From DATEXQ01 sp036846005 (GTDB taxonomy: Bacteria > Patescibacteriota > Microgenomatia > UBA8517), in the NCBI GenBank assembly GCA_036846005.1, contig DAIUCV010000003.1:1-46224 (forward strand): a DNA stretch of 46,224 nt, in the 5' to 3' direction. The notes under the pieces are model-generated. The model did not search any database. It saw nothing but the letters and a program-made list of their open reading frames with translations, and was not told where the DNA came from. Position numbers and translations under genes: made by a program. Positions 1 through 9,443 of the stretch are shown here, in pieces. The stretch's first letter is position 1; every line of letters starts with the position of its first letter.

Positions 1-20
1 TTCACAGGATACAATAACCC

Positions 21-46
21 ATCCCGAATCAAATCGGGATTTTTAT
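21..46 (+). terminator. Rho-independent terminator
   Basis: A perfect 7-bp stem (ATCCCGA at 21-27, TCGGGAT at 34-40) is followed by a T-rich tail. It would end a plus-strand transcript entering from left of the window. Confidence 0.7.
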
Positions 47-56
47 TGCTTAAATT

Positions 57-88
57 ATCCAGAGTTTACTGCTCTGGATTTTATTTTT
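57..88 (+). terminator. Second, tandem Rho-independent terminator
   Basis: An 8-bp perfect stem (ATCCAGAG at 57-64, CTCTGGAT at 72-79) is followed by TTTTATTTTT. It sits 17 nt after the first terminator, so the upstream plus-strand unit appears to be closed by a tandem pair. Confidence 0.65.
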
Positions 89-111
89 CCAAAATTTTTT
101 GGAAACGCCTC

Positions 112-133
112 CCCTTAAGGCGAAATTTAAGGG
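112..133 (+). promoter_or_regulatory. Stem-loop covering the ribosome-binding site of the M23 gene
   Basis: CCCTTAA (112-118) can pair with TTAAGGG (127-133). The right arm holds the only Shine-Dalgarno-like bases (AAGGG) before the ATG at 137. A short CGCC/GGCG stem overlaps the left arm, so alternative pairings are possible. Translational control is an inference from sequence alone. Confidence 0.3.
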
Positions 134-136
134 ATT

Positions 137-808
137 ATGATACGATTTTCATTTAATTTGCCTATCAAAAGACGTCTTCATTTAGAAATTGTAAAAAGGC
201 GTGAGGGTGATATTGATGAGTCAATATTTCCCACAATAGAATCTATAAAAAAGGTTCGCAAGGGCTCAAAGGTCTCCCGCTATTTCAGGCACGTTTTTGA
301 GCATAAAAATATGAAGAAAATCTTTGGTGTCAACATGACATTACTTATTGCCGCTTCAACTATCTATCCTACTCATGTAAGTTTACGGGCTGCCGAAACA
401 GAAAATTCAGTTATTTCTCAAAACGTAGCTGTTTTAACAACCCAAAAGGGAGTTCAATATCCTCTTGAAAAAATTAAAATTACCCAAACTTATAAATTTT
501 ATCACCCAGGAGTTGATTTTGACGGTATGACTGGAGATTCGATAAAACCGATTATGGCCGGTAAAGTTGAAGCTATAGACCGATCAAAATACGCTTACGG
601 CAACGCCGTACTTATTGACCACGGAAATTCAATTACCTCTCTTTATGCCCATTTATCAAAAATTGAAGTTACTGTTAATGAGGAAGTTGATATGAATACG
701 GAAATCGGAGAAGTTGGAGCAACAGGCCGTTCAACCGGAGATCATTTACATCTGGAAATAAGAGACCACGGAGTTCCTTTTAATCCTTCTTTTGTTCTTC
801 CTAAATAA
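137..808 (+). CDS. M23 family metallopeptidase (LytM-like), membrane-anchored
   Basis: Zinc peptidase predicted to cut peptidoglycan cross-bridges in the envelope. The catalytic domain fills residues 105-223: HPGVDFDG supplies zinc ligands H123 and D127, HLH supplies H205, and YAHLS holds the second catalytic histidine (H172). All M23 key residues are present. Residues 1-58 form a basic cytoplasmic-looking head, followed by one hydrophobic stretch (about 62-78) that could be an internal signal-anchor. The ATG at 137 is preferred over the internal ATG at 311 because the basic head looks like part of the protein, but the ribosome site before 137 is poor. The gene converges on the glycosylase gene with a 9-nt gap. 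Family assignment is firm; substrate is not shown. Confidence 0.9.
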   Translation: MIRFSFNLPIKRRLHLEIVKRREGDIDESIFPTIESIKKVRKGSKVSRYFRHVFEHKNMKKIFGVNMTLLIAASTIYPTHVSLRAAETENSVISQNVAVLTTQKGVQYPLEKIKITQTYKFYHPGVDFDGMTGDSIKPIMAGKVEAIDRSKYAYGNAVLIDHGNSITSLYAHLSKIEVTVNEEVDMNTEIGEVGATGRSTGDHLHLEIRDHGVPFNPSFVLPK

Positions 809-817
809 TACAAGGGG

Positions 818-1408
818 TTATATATTCTCCAAGCTTTTCCAAACGTACCACGAAGCAACAGTTCTATAGGGTTTCCAGCGTCTGGCAAATATTTTTATTT
901 TTTCGGATTCTAAATTTATACCTAACATCTTCCTTATTCCTTTTCTTATCCCCAAATCATCAACAGGAAATACATCTGGTCGAGCCAAAGAAAACATCAA
1001 AAACATTTCAGCAGTCCATTGCCCAATTCCTTTTACTTGAGTTAAATTTTCAATAATTTTCTCATTGGAGAGATTAGAAAGATTATTTATTTTTAAGTCT
1101 CCCCTATCTACTTTATGGGCTAAATCTTTCAAATATTTAACTTTTGCCCAGGAAAGACCATAGCTTCTGAGAGTAATGTCTTTGCATTTTATAATTTCGC
1201 TAGGGGATACGTTTTTTAAACCCAACCTTACTTTTTTAAAGATAGATTCAGCTGCTTTTCCCGACAATTGTTGCCCTATTATCGCCTCTACTAAACTCAC
1301 AAAATAATCATTTTTCCCTATGGGTTTTATAGTACAAACTCCATATTTTTCTATTAAGGAAGCTAAATATTTATCTTTTTTTAGAAATTGTTGTGCTTTT
1401 TTCCACAT
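818..1408 (-). CDS. DNA-3-methyladenine glycosylase II-like (AlkA/HhH-GPD)
   Basis: Base-excision repair glycosylase of the HhH-GPD superfamily, 196 aa. The hallmark is the helix-hairpin-helix LTQVKGIGQWTAEMFLM followed by FPVDDLGIR, whose aspartate is in the position of the catalytic Asp of AlkA. A [4Fe-4S] cysteine cluster is absent, which argues against endonuclease III or MutY. It lacks the N-terminal AlkA_N domain, as short bacterial and archaeal members do. The ATG at 1408 is chosen because GGGGA lies 9 nt upstream; an in-frame ATG at 1435 would lengthen it by nine residues. It overlaps the preceding small gene by 38 nt in another frame, so the two are probably cotranscribed. The exact lesion removed cannot be read from sequence. 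Confidence 0.85.
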   Translation of the reverse strand: MWKKAQQFLKKDKYLASLIEKYGVCTIKPIGKNDYFVSLVEAIIGQQLSGKAAESIFKKVRLGLKNVSPSEIIKCKDITLRSYGLSWAKVKYLKDLAHKVDRGDLKINNLSNLSNEKIIENLTQVKGIGQWTAEMFLMFSLARPDVFPVDDLGIRKGIRKMLGINLESEKIKIFARRWKPYRTVASWYVWKSLENI

Positions 1409-1757
1409 AATGTATTTTCCCCGAACTAACTTCATAATAAACTTCTTTTTTATTACGTGCTTTTCTCACATAGATAGTTTTATTCGACAACTCCAAAAAA
1501 ACCGTAGAGTAAATTAAGTTGTTGTTCGTAAAAGACAATACAACTCCGATTGTTTGATCTCCTGATTCTTTTTGGCAAATAATATCTTTTTGGTTGGGAT
1601 CTCCTTTAATCTCGATAGTATTAAACTTCCAAATTGCATTTTCTGAGATATTGACTCCTTCCAAACTGGATAATAATTCAATTTTTTCTTTAATCCACTT
1701 AAAAGGTTTACTCTCGCCAACTAACCCTCTAATAAAGATTTCTTCTTCCTTTTGCAT
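1371..1757 (-). CDS. Small conserved-looking hypothetical protein
   Basis: I do not recognise this 128-aa protein. It has no signal peptide or membrane segment and looks like a mixed alpha/beta soluble domain with a basic C-terminus ending SKKR. It is first in a two-gene unit with the glycosylase, which it overlaps. A good -10 box lies 6 nt before its ATG and no Shine-Dalgarno is seen, suggesting leaderless initiation. A role in DNA repair would be guilt by association only. Confidence 0.6.
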   Translation of the reverse strand: MQKEEEIFIRGLVGESKPFKWIKEKIELLSSLEGVNISENAIWKFNTIEIKGDPNQKDIICQKESGDQTIGVVLSFTNNNLIYSTVFLELSNKTIYVRKARNKKEVYYEVSSGKIHYVEKSTTISKKR

Positions 1758-1763
1758 AGCCGA

Positions 1764-1792
1764 ATTATATCTTAATCAAGAAGGATTTTTAA
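1764..1792 (-). promoter_or_regulatory. Promoter, probably leaderless start for the 128-aa gene
   Basis: On the minus strand TTAAAA (1792-1787) and a perfect TATAAT (1769-1764) are separated by 17 nt. The ATG begins at 1757, only 6 nt after the -10, where transcription would be expected to start. Confidence 0.5.
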
Positions 1793-1800
1793 TTTAGAAG

Positions 1801-3734
<1,934 letters not shown>

Positions 3735-3771
3735 TTATTTATTGGGCGGGAGTATTTTAAACAAAAATCGC

Positions 3772-3796
3772 TAGCAAACACTAGCATCGAGTGCTA
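3772..3796 (-). promoter_or_regulatory. CIRCE-like operator (HrcA site) of groESL
   Basis: Reading the minus strand, TAGCACTC, a 9-nt spacer and GTTTGCTA match the CIRCE inverted repeat TTAGCACTC-N9-GAGTGCTAA with two mismatches in the second arm. The spacer length is exact and the site overlaps the -10 box and predicted transcription start. HrcA repression is established for CIRCE elsewhere; hrcA itself is not in this window. Confidence 0.75.
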
Positions 3797-3825
3797 TTGT
3801 AATAAACATTATTGACCTATGTCAA
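3796..3825 (-). promoter_or_regulatory. groESL sigma-70-type promoter
   Basis: TTGACA (3825-3820), an 18-nt spacer, and TACAAT (3801-3796) on the minus strand. A second TTGACA copy (3832-3827) lies just upstream but is badly spaced. The -10 merges into the CIRCE-like repeat. Confidence 0.7.
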
Positions 3826-3841
3826 GTGTCAAGTAATTTAA

Positions 3842-3891
3842 AAAAATAAAGGCCTGCTGCTTATCGTTTTAAATGATAGCCAACAGGCCTT
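3842..3891 (-). terminator. Terminator of the ABC-transporter/phosphorylase operon
   Basis: AAGGCCTG (3849-3856) pairs with CAGGCCTT (3884-3891). The long loop holds a further partial stem (GCTTATC/GATAGC). On the minus strand the hairpin is followed by TTTATTTTTTTAA. It separates this operon from groESL. Confidence 0.75.
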
Positions 3892-3911
3892 GTCTTTATT
3901 TATTGTAAAGG

Positions 3912-4862
3912 CTAATTTTTGGGGTGGGTAAATTCTCCCAAATCAGTTTCTGAGAAAAGTTTTACACATTCACAATTTCTCTTCTGATTTAGAATCTGCT
4001 TTACCGCCCTATAGGAGATGACGCCTGTTGGCATTGCAACATCTTTGTAGAATTGTTGCATTCCGCCGTCAGGAGTCCATGCACCACCCTTTATTCCTTC
4101 TGCATAATTTGCTACCGGATTGATTGCTCCTATACACATTCCCAAAATTCTAGCAGCCCCCGCTTCCTGACCGGTAGATTGGTTGACTACGACTGCATCG
4201 GGAATTGTCCTGAGGTAGTAAGAAATTTCGGTCGCTGTTTCAAAAAAAGAAAGAGGAGTGGTAATTGTTGTACCTCCGGTAATAACCTCACCAATGGGAT
4301 GAGTTGGTTCTTCAGTCCCCTCTTTTTTTAACCTATGTGCTTGGTCTGAAAGTGCACTGGTTATCCGGGAACAAAAAGGTTTGTACATTCTTACCCAGGG
4401 GTCTTTCTCCAATTCCCATGCAAGTTTTGCCACTTGTTCTTTTGCGACCGGATGAATAAAAACATCCGAAGGTATCACGTAATCCCATGGCTTTGCTTTG
4501 AGGCCACCGACACTTGCATCGACCACGACCTGTTCTACGGCAAATTGATATAACAACCAAAATGTAGCAAGAGTATGATCTATCGTGGTTTTGGGTAACC
4601 TCCAGCCGTGATAGGGAATCCTAAGAACAGGTTGACCATCAATATCTATCAATTTTACGACCGGAACTTTTCCGAACGGTGTAGAAAGATCAGTTAAACG
4701 GGAAATTACCGTTTTTGGCCCCGCGCAGCTTAAGACCTCGGGAAAGCCACCTCCAACTGTATCTATAGTAAAAGTTCCCGAACCTCCTATCCATCCGGTT
4801 CTTACCTGAGACGTATTGAAATTTTCTCCTAGAGCATCTCTTAACGCTTCTATTGTGCACAT
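3912..4862 (-). CDS. Nucleoside phosphorylase family protein (MTAP/PNP-like), divergent active site
   Basis: 316 aa. The fold is recognisable as the MTAP/PNP family: GWIGGSGTF is the N-terminal phosphate loop, PYHGWRLP matches the RHGRxHxxxP segment, and VVVDASVGGLKAKPWDYVIP matches the central VTTACGSLREEIQPGDIVI-type strand. Important differences are visible. The Arg of RHG is Tyr, the ribose-binding Met in NMTTVPE is replaced (VVNQSTGQEAGAAR), and the Asp pair that contacts the purine (TDYDCW) is replaced by ANYAEG. Substrate or even chemistry may therefore differ from methylthioadenosine phosphorolysis. A strong AGGAGG lies 5 nt before the ATG and overlaps the end of the permease gene. 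It is last in the ABC-importer operon, suggesting it acts on the imported compound. Confidence 0.75.
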   Translation of the reverse strand: MCTIEALRDALGENFNTSQVRTGWIGGSGTFTIDTVGGGFPEVLSCAGPKTVISRLTDLSTPFGKVPVVKLIDIDGQPVLRIPYHGWRLPKTTIDHTLATFWLLYQFAVEQVVVDASVGGLKAKPWDYVIPSDVFIHPVAKEQVAKLAWELEKDPWVRMYKPFCSRITSALSDQAHRLKKEGTEEPTHPIGEVITGGTTITTPLSFFETATEISYYLRTIPDAVVVNQSTGQEAGAARILGMCIGAINPVANYAEGIKGGAWTPDGGMQQFYKDVAMPTGVISYRAVKQILNQKRNCECVKLFSETDLGEFTHPKN

Positions 4863-4870
4863 TTATCCTC

Positions 4871-5614
4871 CTAATCTGTCCATGGTTTTAAGATTAATTT
4901 GGTTAATATTCGGACAATCCAAGTTATTAATATTGAAGCTATTGTGGTTACAAGTACCGCTGCCATCAAGAGTGGAAATCGGTATTGAGAAACACTCATA
5001 ATAATAACCAGTCCCAATCCCTTGGTCGTTCCCATAAGTTCTCCCACAATTGCCGCAATTACGACACTACTTACCGCAACTTCTATACCTGCAATAAAAT
5101 ATGGTATTGAGCTTGGTAGTTGAAGTTTTGTAAAAAGCTGCCACTTTTTTGCCCGAAGAACAAAAAAACGTTCCAGCTGGTTTTTGTTAACACTGTCAAA
5201 TCCAGCCAGTAAATTAGCCATTATGGGGAAAAAACTGACCAAAATAACTATTACAATCTTAGCTAAGGGGCCATATCCGAAGACCATAAAAAGAATGGGT
5301 GCAATGGCCACAAACGGAACATTTCTGATTGCAATAGTTACAGGTACAATGGTTGTTTTTAAAAAGGGTGCAAAAAGACAAATTAAAGCGAGAGCTACAC
5401 CCACCAGAATGCTAATACCAAATCCCATAACGGCTTCGTAAAGCGTAACTTTGAGGTTATCCAAAATCCACAACCAATTTTTCAAAAGCTCTTGAAAAAT
5501 TATAGAAGGCCGAGGAAATATAAAGCTTACAATTCCGGTTGACCTCAAAATTATTTCAAAAGCGATTGTAACGAGAACGACAAATAAAAATGGGGCTAAA
5601 AACTTATTTTTCAT
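4871..5614 (-). CDS. ABC transporter permease, NitT/TauT (SsuC/ThiX-like) family
   Basis: Inner-membrane channel subunit of about 247 aa with six or so hydrophobic segments and the BPD_transp_1 coupling loop (RAKKWQLFTKLQLPSSIPYF), which docks on the ATPase. The start at 5614 is chosen because AGGAGGTG lies 6 nt upstream; this gives a 10-nt overlap with the ATPase gene, typical of translational coupling. A longer in-frame start at 5653 would add 13 non-membrane residues. Context (NMT1/THI5-type binding protein, phosphorylase-like enzyme) points to import of a small heterocyclic compound, nucleoside or vitamin precursor; the substrate is not shown. Confidence 0.9.
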   Translation of the reverse strand: MKNKFLAPFLFVVLVTIAFEIILRSTGIVSFIFPRPSIIFQELLKNWLWILDNLKVTLYEAVMGFGISILVGVALALICLFAPFLKTTIVPVTIAIRNVPFVAIAPILFMVFGYGPLAKIVIVILVSFFPIMANLLAGFDSVNKNQLERFFVLRAKKWQLFTKLQLPSSIPYFIAGIEVAVSSVVIAAIVGELMGTTKGLGLVIIMSVSQYRFPLLMAAVLVTTIASILITWIVRILTKLILKPWTD

Positions 5615-6377
5615 TTTCCCACCTCCTGATAGCTGTGCGGATAATATTGGCAATGTCGAAAAATTCGTTATTTATTATCCCCTCTTTGCCCATTCTCGGC
5701 CTTGGAAGTGGGATTTTAACAATTTCGCTAACTGATGCTGGTCGTCCCGTAAAAACATAGACCGTATCTGAAAGAACAACCGCCTCTTCGATTTGATGCG
5801 TAATTAATATTGCAGTGGAAATTAGACCGCGAATTTTTAGCTCTTCAACGAACATCCACATTTTTTCTTTAGTTAATGCATCCAAAGAGGCAAATGGCTC
5901 GTCCATTAGTAAAATTCTGGGAGCTGTTATTAAACTTGCTCCGAGGCTTATTCTTTGACGCATTCCTCCGGAAAGTTTGGCTGGTTTGATCTTTGAAAAA
6001 CTAGTCAGTCCGACATTTTTAAGCATTTCATCAGGAGTCATTCGGTCTTTTCCGTTTTTAAGAATCTCAAGCCCCAGGTTTAAATTTGAGGCAGAAGTTC
6101 TCCAAGGTAAAAGATTTCCCTCCTGAAAAATCATATCAACAATCCCTCCCTTTAAATTTATCGGATCTATCCCAAAAATAGATATACCACCCTCCAAAAT
6201 CGCAGGTATCATAGTAGGAATTATTCCTGCAATGATACGAAGGAGGGTGGATTTACCGCAACCAGAAGGGCCTATAAAAGCAATTATCTCCCCTTCTTGG
6301 ATGGATAAAGAGATATTAGAAAGAATTTGTAATTTCCCAAAGGAAAGGTTCAAATTCTTAATCTCTATTGCATTCAT
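5604..6377 (-). CDS. ABC transporter ATP-binding protein, NitT/TauT family
   Basis: 257-aa ATPase that powers the importer. Walker A (GPSGCGKST), signature (LSGGMRQRISLG), Walker B (ILLMDEPFASLD) and the switch histidine (ILITHQIEEA) are all intact. The ATG at 6377 is preferred over the GTG at 6380 because GGAGG is then better spaced. It lies 22 nt after the binding-protein gene and overlaps the permease gene. Confidence 0.95.
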   Translation of the reverse strand: MNAIEIKNLNLSFGKLQILSNISLSIQEGEIIAFIGPSGCGKSTLLRIIAGIIPTMIPAILEGGISIFGIDPINLKGGIVDMIFQEGNLLPWRTSASNLNLGLEILKNGKDRMTPDEMLKNVGLTSFSKIKPAKLSGGMRQRISLGASLITAPRILLMDEPFASLDALTKEKMWMFVEELKIRGLISTAILITHQIEEAVVLSDTVYVFTGRPASVSEIVKIPLPRPRMGKEGIINNEFFDIANIIRTAIRRWENEK

Positions 6378-6399
6378 CACACCCTCCTTATTTATAAAT

Positions 6400-7476
6400 T
6401 TATGGGCTGGGTAGAAAAGAATTGTTAATTACCTCTTCGGCTTTGAAACTAGCCGGAATCTGGCCATACTTGAAAAGAAAGTCGATCATTTCTTGAACTT
6501 TCTCAAGATTTATATAGCCGACTCCATGAAGTTGTGTGTCTTCAGAGGTGGCAATCTTATTTTGTGCTGGAATTCTCCATGCAGCATGTTCCTGGGTCAC
6601 ACCGGGAATAGCCGATGTAATAGTGATTGCTTCTTCGGGATTATCCAGGGTATATTGAAGTCCCTGCATTGATGCTGCTACAAACGCTTTTACCATTTTC
6701 GGATGGGCTTCTATAAAAGCCTGCGTGGTTACGATCACATCGGAATAATAAAACGGCAGATAGTCTGATGCCAGAAACATCTCATAATCAACCCCTTCCT
6801 TTAAACCCTGTTGTTCAAGCATAAAGGGCTGATTGGTTGACCAACCGCAATAGAAATCGCACTGCCCGCTTAGTAAACAATCTGGCGTCCAACCGGCAGG
6901 GATTACTGTAAAATCCGTTCCGGAAACCAAAGGTCCCTTATCACAGACAGCTCCGAGAGCATCCACATACCACTGGGCTTCTGTCTGCATTGCCACCACA
7001 CGTCCTTTAAAATCGCAAGGATTTGTGGCTCTTTTGCCATCTTTAAGGAGACCTATAAAACCGCCCGGTTCATACTGGCTAATTGCCGCAATTGCGACAA
7101 CATCAACTCCTTGTGCATAAGCCTTAAGAACCAAACTTAGAGCGGCGGGGACCCCAAATCGGAGACTATCATCTATACCGTTTATTGCAAATATGGGATC
7201 TATTCCTGTAGATCCGCCTCCAGAAATAAGTGTAACATCGAGTTTTTGACTTGTATAAAAACCTTTCGCCTGTGCAACCTGCAAAGCAACAAATTCATCG
7301 TTGTTTAACCAACCTAAGGGAATTTGGATTTTGGTTAGATTGGTGACCGGTTCTGGAACAGGAGTGATTAATTTCTCAACCTCAACTGTTTTTATAATCG
7401 TAACCGGTGTAGGAGAAGCACAGCTTGCTAATAAAAGTATTGCCAAAACAAATATTAAGATTGTTTTTGTATTCAT
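6400..7476 (-). CDS. ABC transporter substrate-binding lipoprotein, NMT1/THI5-like
   Basis: Extracytoplasmic receptor of the importer, 358 aa. The N-terminus is a lipoprotein signal (hydrophobic core, lipobox LASC, Cys19). The mature part follows the NMT1/THI5 pattern: IQIPLGWLNNDEFVALQVAQ at the first strand, a GGGST ligand loop near residue 87, and a CGWSTNQPF segment near residue 215. Relatives include pyrimidine-precursor (ThiY), riboflavin (RibY) and taurine/nitrate receptors, so the ligand is uncertain; the neighbouring phosphorylase-like gene favours a nucleoside-like or thiamine-related ligand. It is first in a four-gene operon and is preceded by AAAGGA-type ribosome-site bases and a gene-free leader region. 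Confidence 0.9.
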   Translation of the reverse strand: MNTKTILIFVLAILLLASCASPTPVTIIKTVEVEKLITPVPEPVTNLTKIQIPLGWLNNDEFVALQVAQAKGFYTSQKLDVTLISGGGSTGIDPIFAINGIDDSLRFGVPAALSLVLKAYAQGVDVVAIAAISQYEPGGFIGLLKDGKRATNPCDFKGRVVAMQTEAQWYVDALGAVCDKGPLVSGTDFTVIPAGWTPDCLLSGQCDFYCGWSTNQPFMLEQQGLKEGVDYEMFLASDYLPFYYSDVIVTTQAFIEAHPKMVKAFVAASMQGLQYTLDNPEEAITITSAIPGVTQEHAAWRIPAQNKIATSEDTQLHGVGYINLEKVQEMIDFLFKYGQIPASFKAEEVINNSFLPSP

Positions 7477-7831
7477 TTCCTTTTCCTTTCATTGAAAAGT
7501 GTTAGGTTAAATGATTTGAATTGGAATAACTCAGTCTTTACTTAAATTGGTACAGTTTTTCACTCCTTTCTTAAATTTTTTAGATTAGCCTTTACTTGTT
7601 AAAGTGCTTTTGATTATGGTTTTTTGAAAAAATGCTAAAATAACCATAAGCAGGGGTCTTAATGATGCTATAAACCAAAAATAAGTAGAGCTTTTCCAAA
7701 ATTTCTGACTTTTTTAGTTTTAGCCTTAGGACCCTTGTTTTTTTATTACTCCTTTACCCATTACCCTCGCTTAAAAGGGTATGTGTATGGGAGTATTTGG
7801 ATTTTACGGAATTCATTTTTACCGTATAAAT
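7477..7831 (-). other. Gene-free region with several inverted repeats upstream of the ABC operon
   Basis: I see no gene here. It holds a perfect 8-bp inverted repeat (TTATGGTT 7614-7621, AACCATAA 7642-7649) with an inner T6/A6 pairing, a GGGTC...GACCC long-range pairing (around 7654 and 7731), a TACCCT/AGGGTA stem near 7770-7790, and a TACGG/CCGTA stem near 7806-7826. No TPP, SAM, purine, preQ1 or FMN riboswitch consensus was recognised. It could be a structured 5' leader of the ABC operon; no promoter in it is convincing. Confidence 0.35.
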
Positions 7832-7857
7832 AAAAAAATCCCGAGTTGGACTCGGGA
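7832..7857 (-). terminator. Terminator of the phosphoribosyltransferase operon
   Basis: TCCCGAG/CTCGGGA (7839-7845 and 7851-7857), loop TTGGA, followed on the minus strand by T7 then ATTTA. It lies about 130 nt past the phosphoribosyltransferase stop. A small TCCTG/CAGGA stem (about 7928-7945) lies between them. Confidence 0.75.
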
Positions 7858-7987
7858 AAATTAAACTGCTTACTAAATCAATATTAAAATTGAATTTTAT
7901 TACTGCCATTTTATAATTTAACAAGATTTCCTGCGGCTTACAGGATATTATTCTGTTGATTCAAGTTACTAAATCACTAAGTCTTTG

Positions 7988-8518
7988 TCAAGCTGGAAAA
8001 AGCGGTAATTTGATCAAATAAATTAAATCAGTTACCATACTATCGGACTTGTTTCCCTGTTTAAATAAAGATGCATGGCCTACCACTTTTGCATTTGTCC
8101 TGGCCATTAAACTATCAACAGTTTTAATTGTTCTTCCTGTTGAAACCACATCATCCAGTACCAAGACTTTTTTACCGCTAATCAGTTTTGCATCCCTGCC
8201 ATCCAAAACTAAACCAGGTTTTTCTTTAGAGATAACCGGTAGAACCATATATCCGTATATTCTTTTTCTGCAAACAACGTACCTTTGTTTTTTTAATATT
8301 TTGGAAATTTCATGAAGAATCGGCAATACTTTTACTTCGGGTCCTACTAGAAAATCAAACTCAATATTCTTAATTTTATCCGACAACATTTTCGACAATT
8401 CCTCAACCATTTGCCTATCACCCAATAAATTAACGGAAGCTATTTTTAGTTTCGGAGAAATTAAAACCAAAGGAAGTTCTCTTTTTAAGCTGCCTATCGT
8501 AAGAGTATAATATTCCAT
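7988..8518 (-). CDS. Phosphoribosyltransferase (adenine/xanthine PRTase-like)
   Basis: Predicted purine-salvage type enzyme, 176 aa, joining a base to PRPP. The PRPP-binding signature is clear (VLVLDDVVSTGRTI), preceded by FDFLVGPEVKVLPILHEI, equivalent to the conserved strand and loop before the flexible hood in Apt/Xpt. It ends an operon with a nucleotidyltransferase and a solute-binding protein (10-nt gap to the former). The base specificity cannot be read. A purine link to the phosphorylase-family gene across the terminator is possible but unproven. Confidence 0.8.
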   Translation of the reverse strand: MEYYTLTIGSLKRELPLVLISPKLKIASVNLLGDRQMVEELSKMLSDKIKNIEFDFLVGPEVKVLPILHEISKILKKQRYVVCRKRIYGYMVLPVISKEKPGLVLDGRDAKLISGKKVLVLDDVVSTGRTIKTVDSLMARTNAKVVGHASLFKQGNKSDSMVTDLIYLIKLPLFPA

Positions 8519-8528
8519 ATAAAATATT

Positions 8529-9434
8529 TTAAACCAAGAGTTGGTTAAACCTTTTTTTAACTAGGCTTCCCCAATTAACAGGGTGGAAAATTGCTCTAGT
8601 CGGTGTTACAACTTCGCGTGTAATTTTTTCTCGCATATACCACTTCTGCAAACGATAGGCTAACGGCTCAACAAATTCAATTATGGACAAAATTAAATCA
8701 TCATTTTTAGATACTTTAGATACTTCTTGCTTAAAAGACACCGCATTTGGCCAAAAATCCTTAATCCATTTATTTTTGAGTATAAACTTCTCGTAAGTTT
8801 TCTCTTTGTTTACTAATGGAATCACTTGAGCAATTTCATGAGCAATAAACAGGTTTTTCATTCCACTCCAGCTTAGACTTTCTTCATCAAGCCACATATT
8901 AATACAAAGTTTATCCTTTTGTTCATCAATGAGAGGATTTTTTTCAAATTTCCTCACTTTTATTCCACTTAAGGTAAGGAGTACATAAGAAATAATTCTG
9001 GTTGTCCAAAGCGTTCCTTTTTTAGTAACTATCAATAAATCGATATCTGAATTTTCATTTGCATTATTCATTGCGACTGCACCCGTTAAAGCTACTAGAT
9101 CAATAGTCGGAATAAATGCAAGGATTTTAGCTGCTCTTTGTGCCATTATCTTTTTCCTCTCTCCTATTCTCTTTTTCAAAAGCCTTTGGAAAATAAAATT
9201 ATCTTGCCCTTTAAGATAAAAATATCCGTTTTTCAAACTTATTTTCGCAGATAATATATCTCTGGTGCTTTTATTTATAATCTTTGACGCTTTGTCTCCA
9301 GCAAACCATTTAATTAGCTCTTTTTGACTTAGTGGGTAATTAAAAATACTGTGATAAATTAGTGACACAATTTCATTTTTGGAGAAATTGTTATTGATGG
9401 AGTTTTTAATTTTCCTACTCTCTAAAAGAAGCAT
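8529..9434 (-). CDS. Nucleotidyltransferase-domain protein
   Basis: 301 aa. A Pol-beta-type nucleotidyltransferase core is visible around residues 115-140: LTGAVAMNNANENSDIDLLI, with the two metal-binding aspartates in SDIDLLIV. The usual Gly-Ser is Gly-Ala. Upstream is a helical region resembling a winged helix (LIYHSIFNYPLSQKELIKWF), downstream a helical region with no identified motif. Such proteins are common next to glycan or antibiotic-modification genes, but substrate is unknown. Gaps to both neighbours are about 10 nt, so it is operonic. Confidence 0.7.
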   Translation of the reverse strand: MLLLESRKIKNSINNNFSKNEIVSLIYHSIFNYPLSQKELIKWFAGDKASKIINKSTRDILSAKISLKNGYFYLKGQDNFIFQRLLKKRIGERKKIMAQRAAKILAFIPTIDLVALTGAVAMNNANENSDIDLLIVTKKGTLWTTRIISYVLLTLSGIKVRKFEKNPLIDEQKDKLCINMWLDEESLSWSGMKNLFIAHEIAQVIPLVNKEKTYEKFILKNKWIKDFWPNAVSFKQEVSKVSKNDDLILSIIEFVEPLAYRLQKWYMREKITREVVTPTRAIFHPVNWGSLVKKRFNQLLV

Positions 9435-9443
9435 AAAAAAATA

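Noticed and set aside
7477..7831. TPP or purine riboswitch upstream of the ABC operon
   Set aside because: Neither the TPP core (CUGAGA with the GCGUAGGGA block) nor the purine-riboswitch junction motifs could be found on the minus strand; only generic inverted repeats are present.
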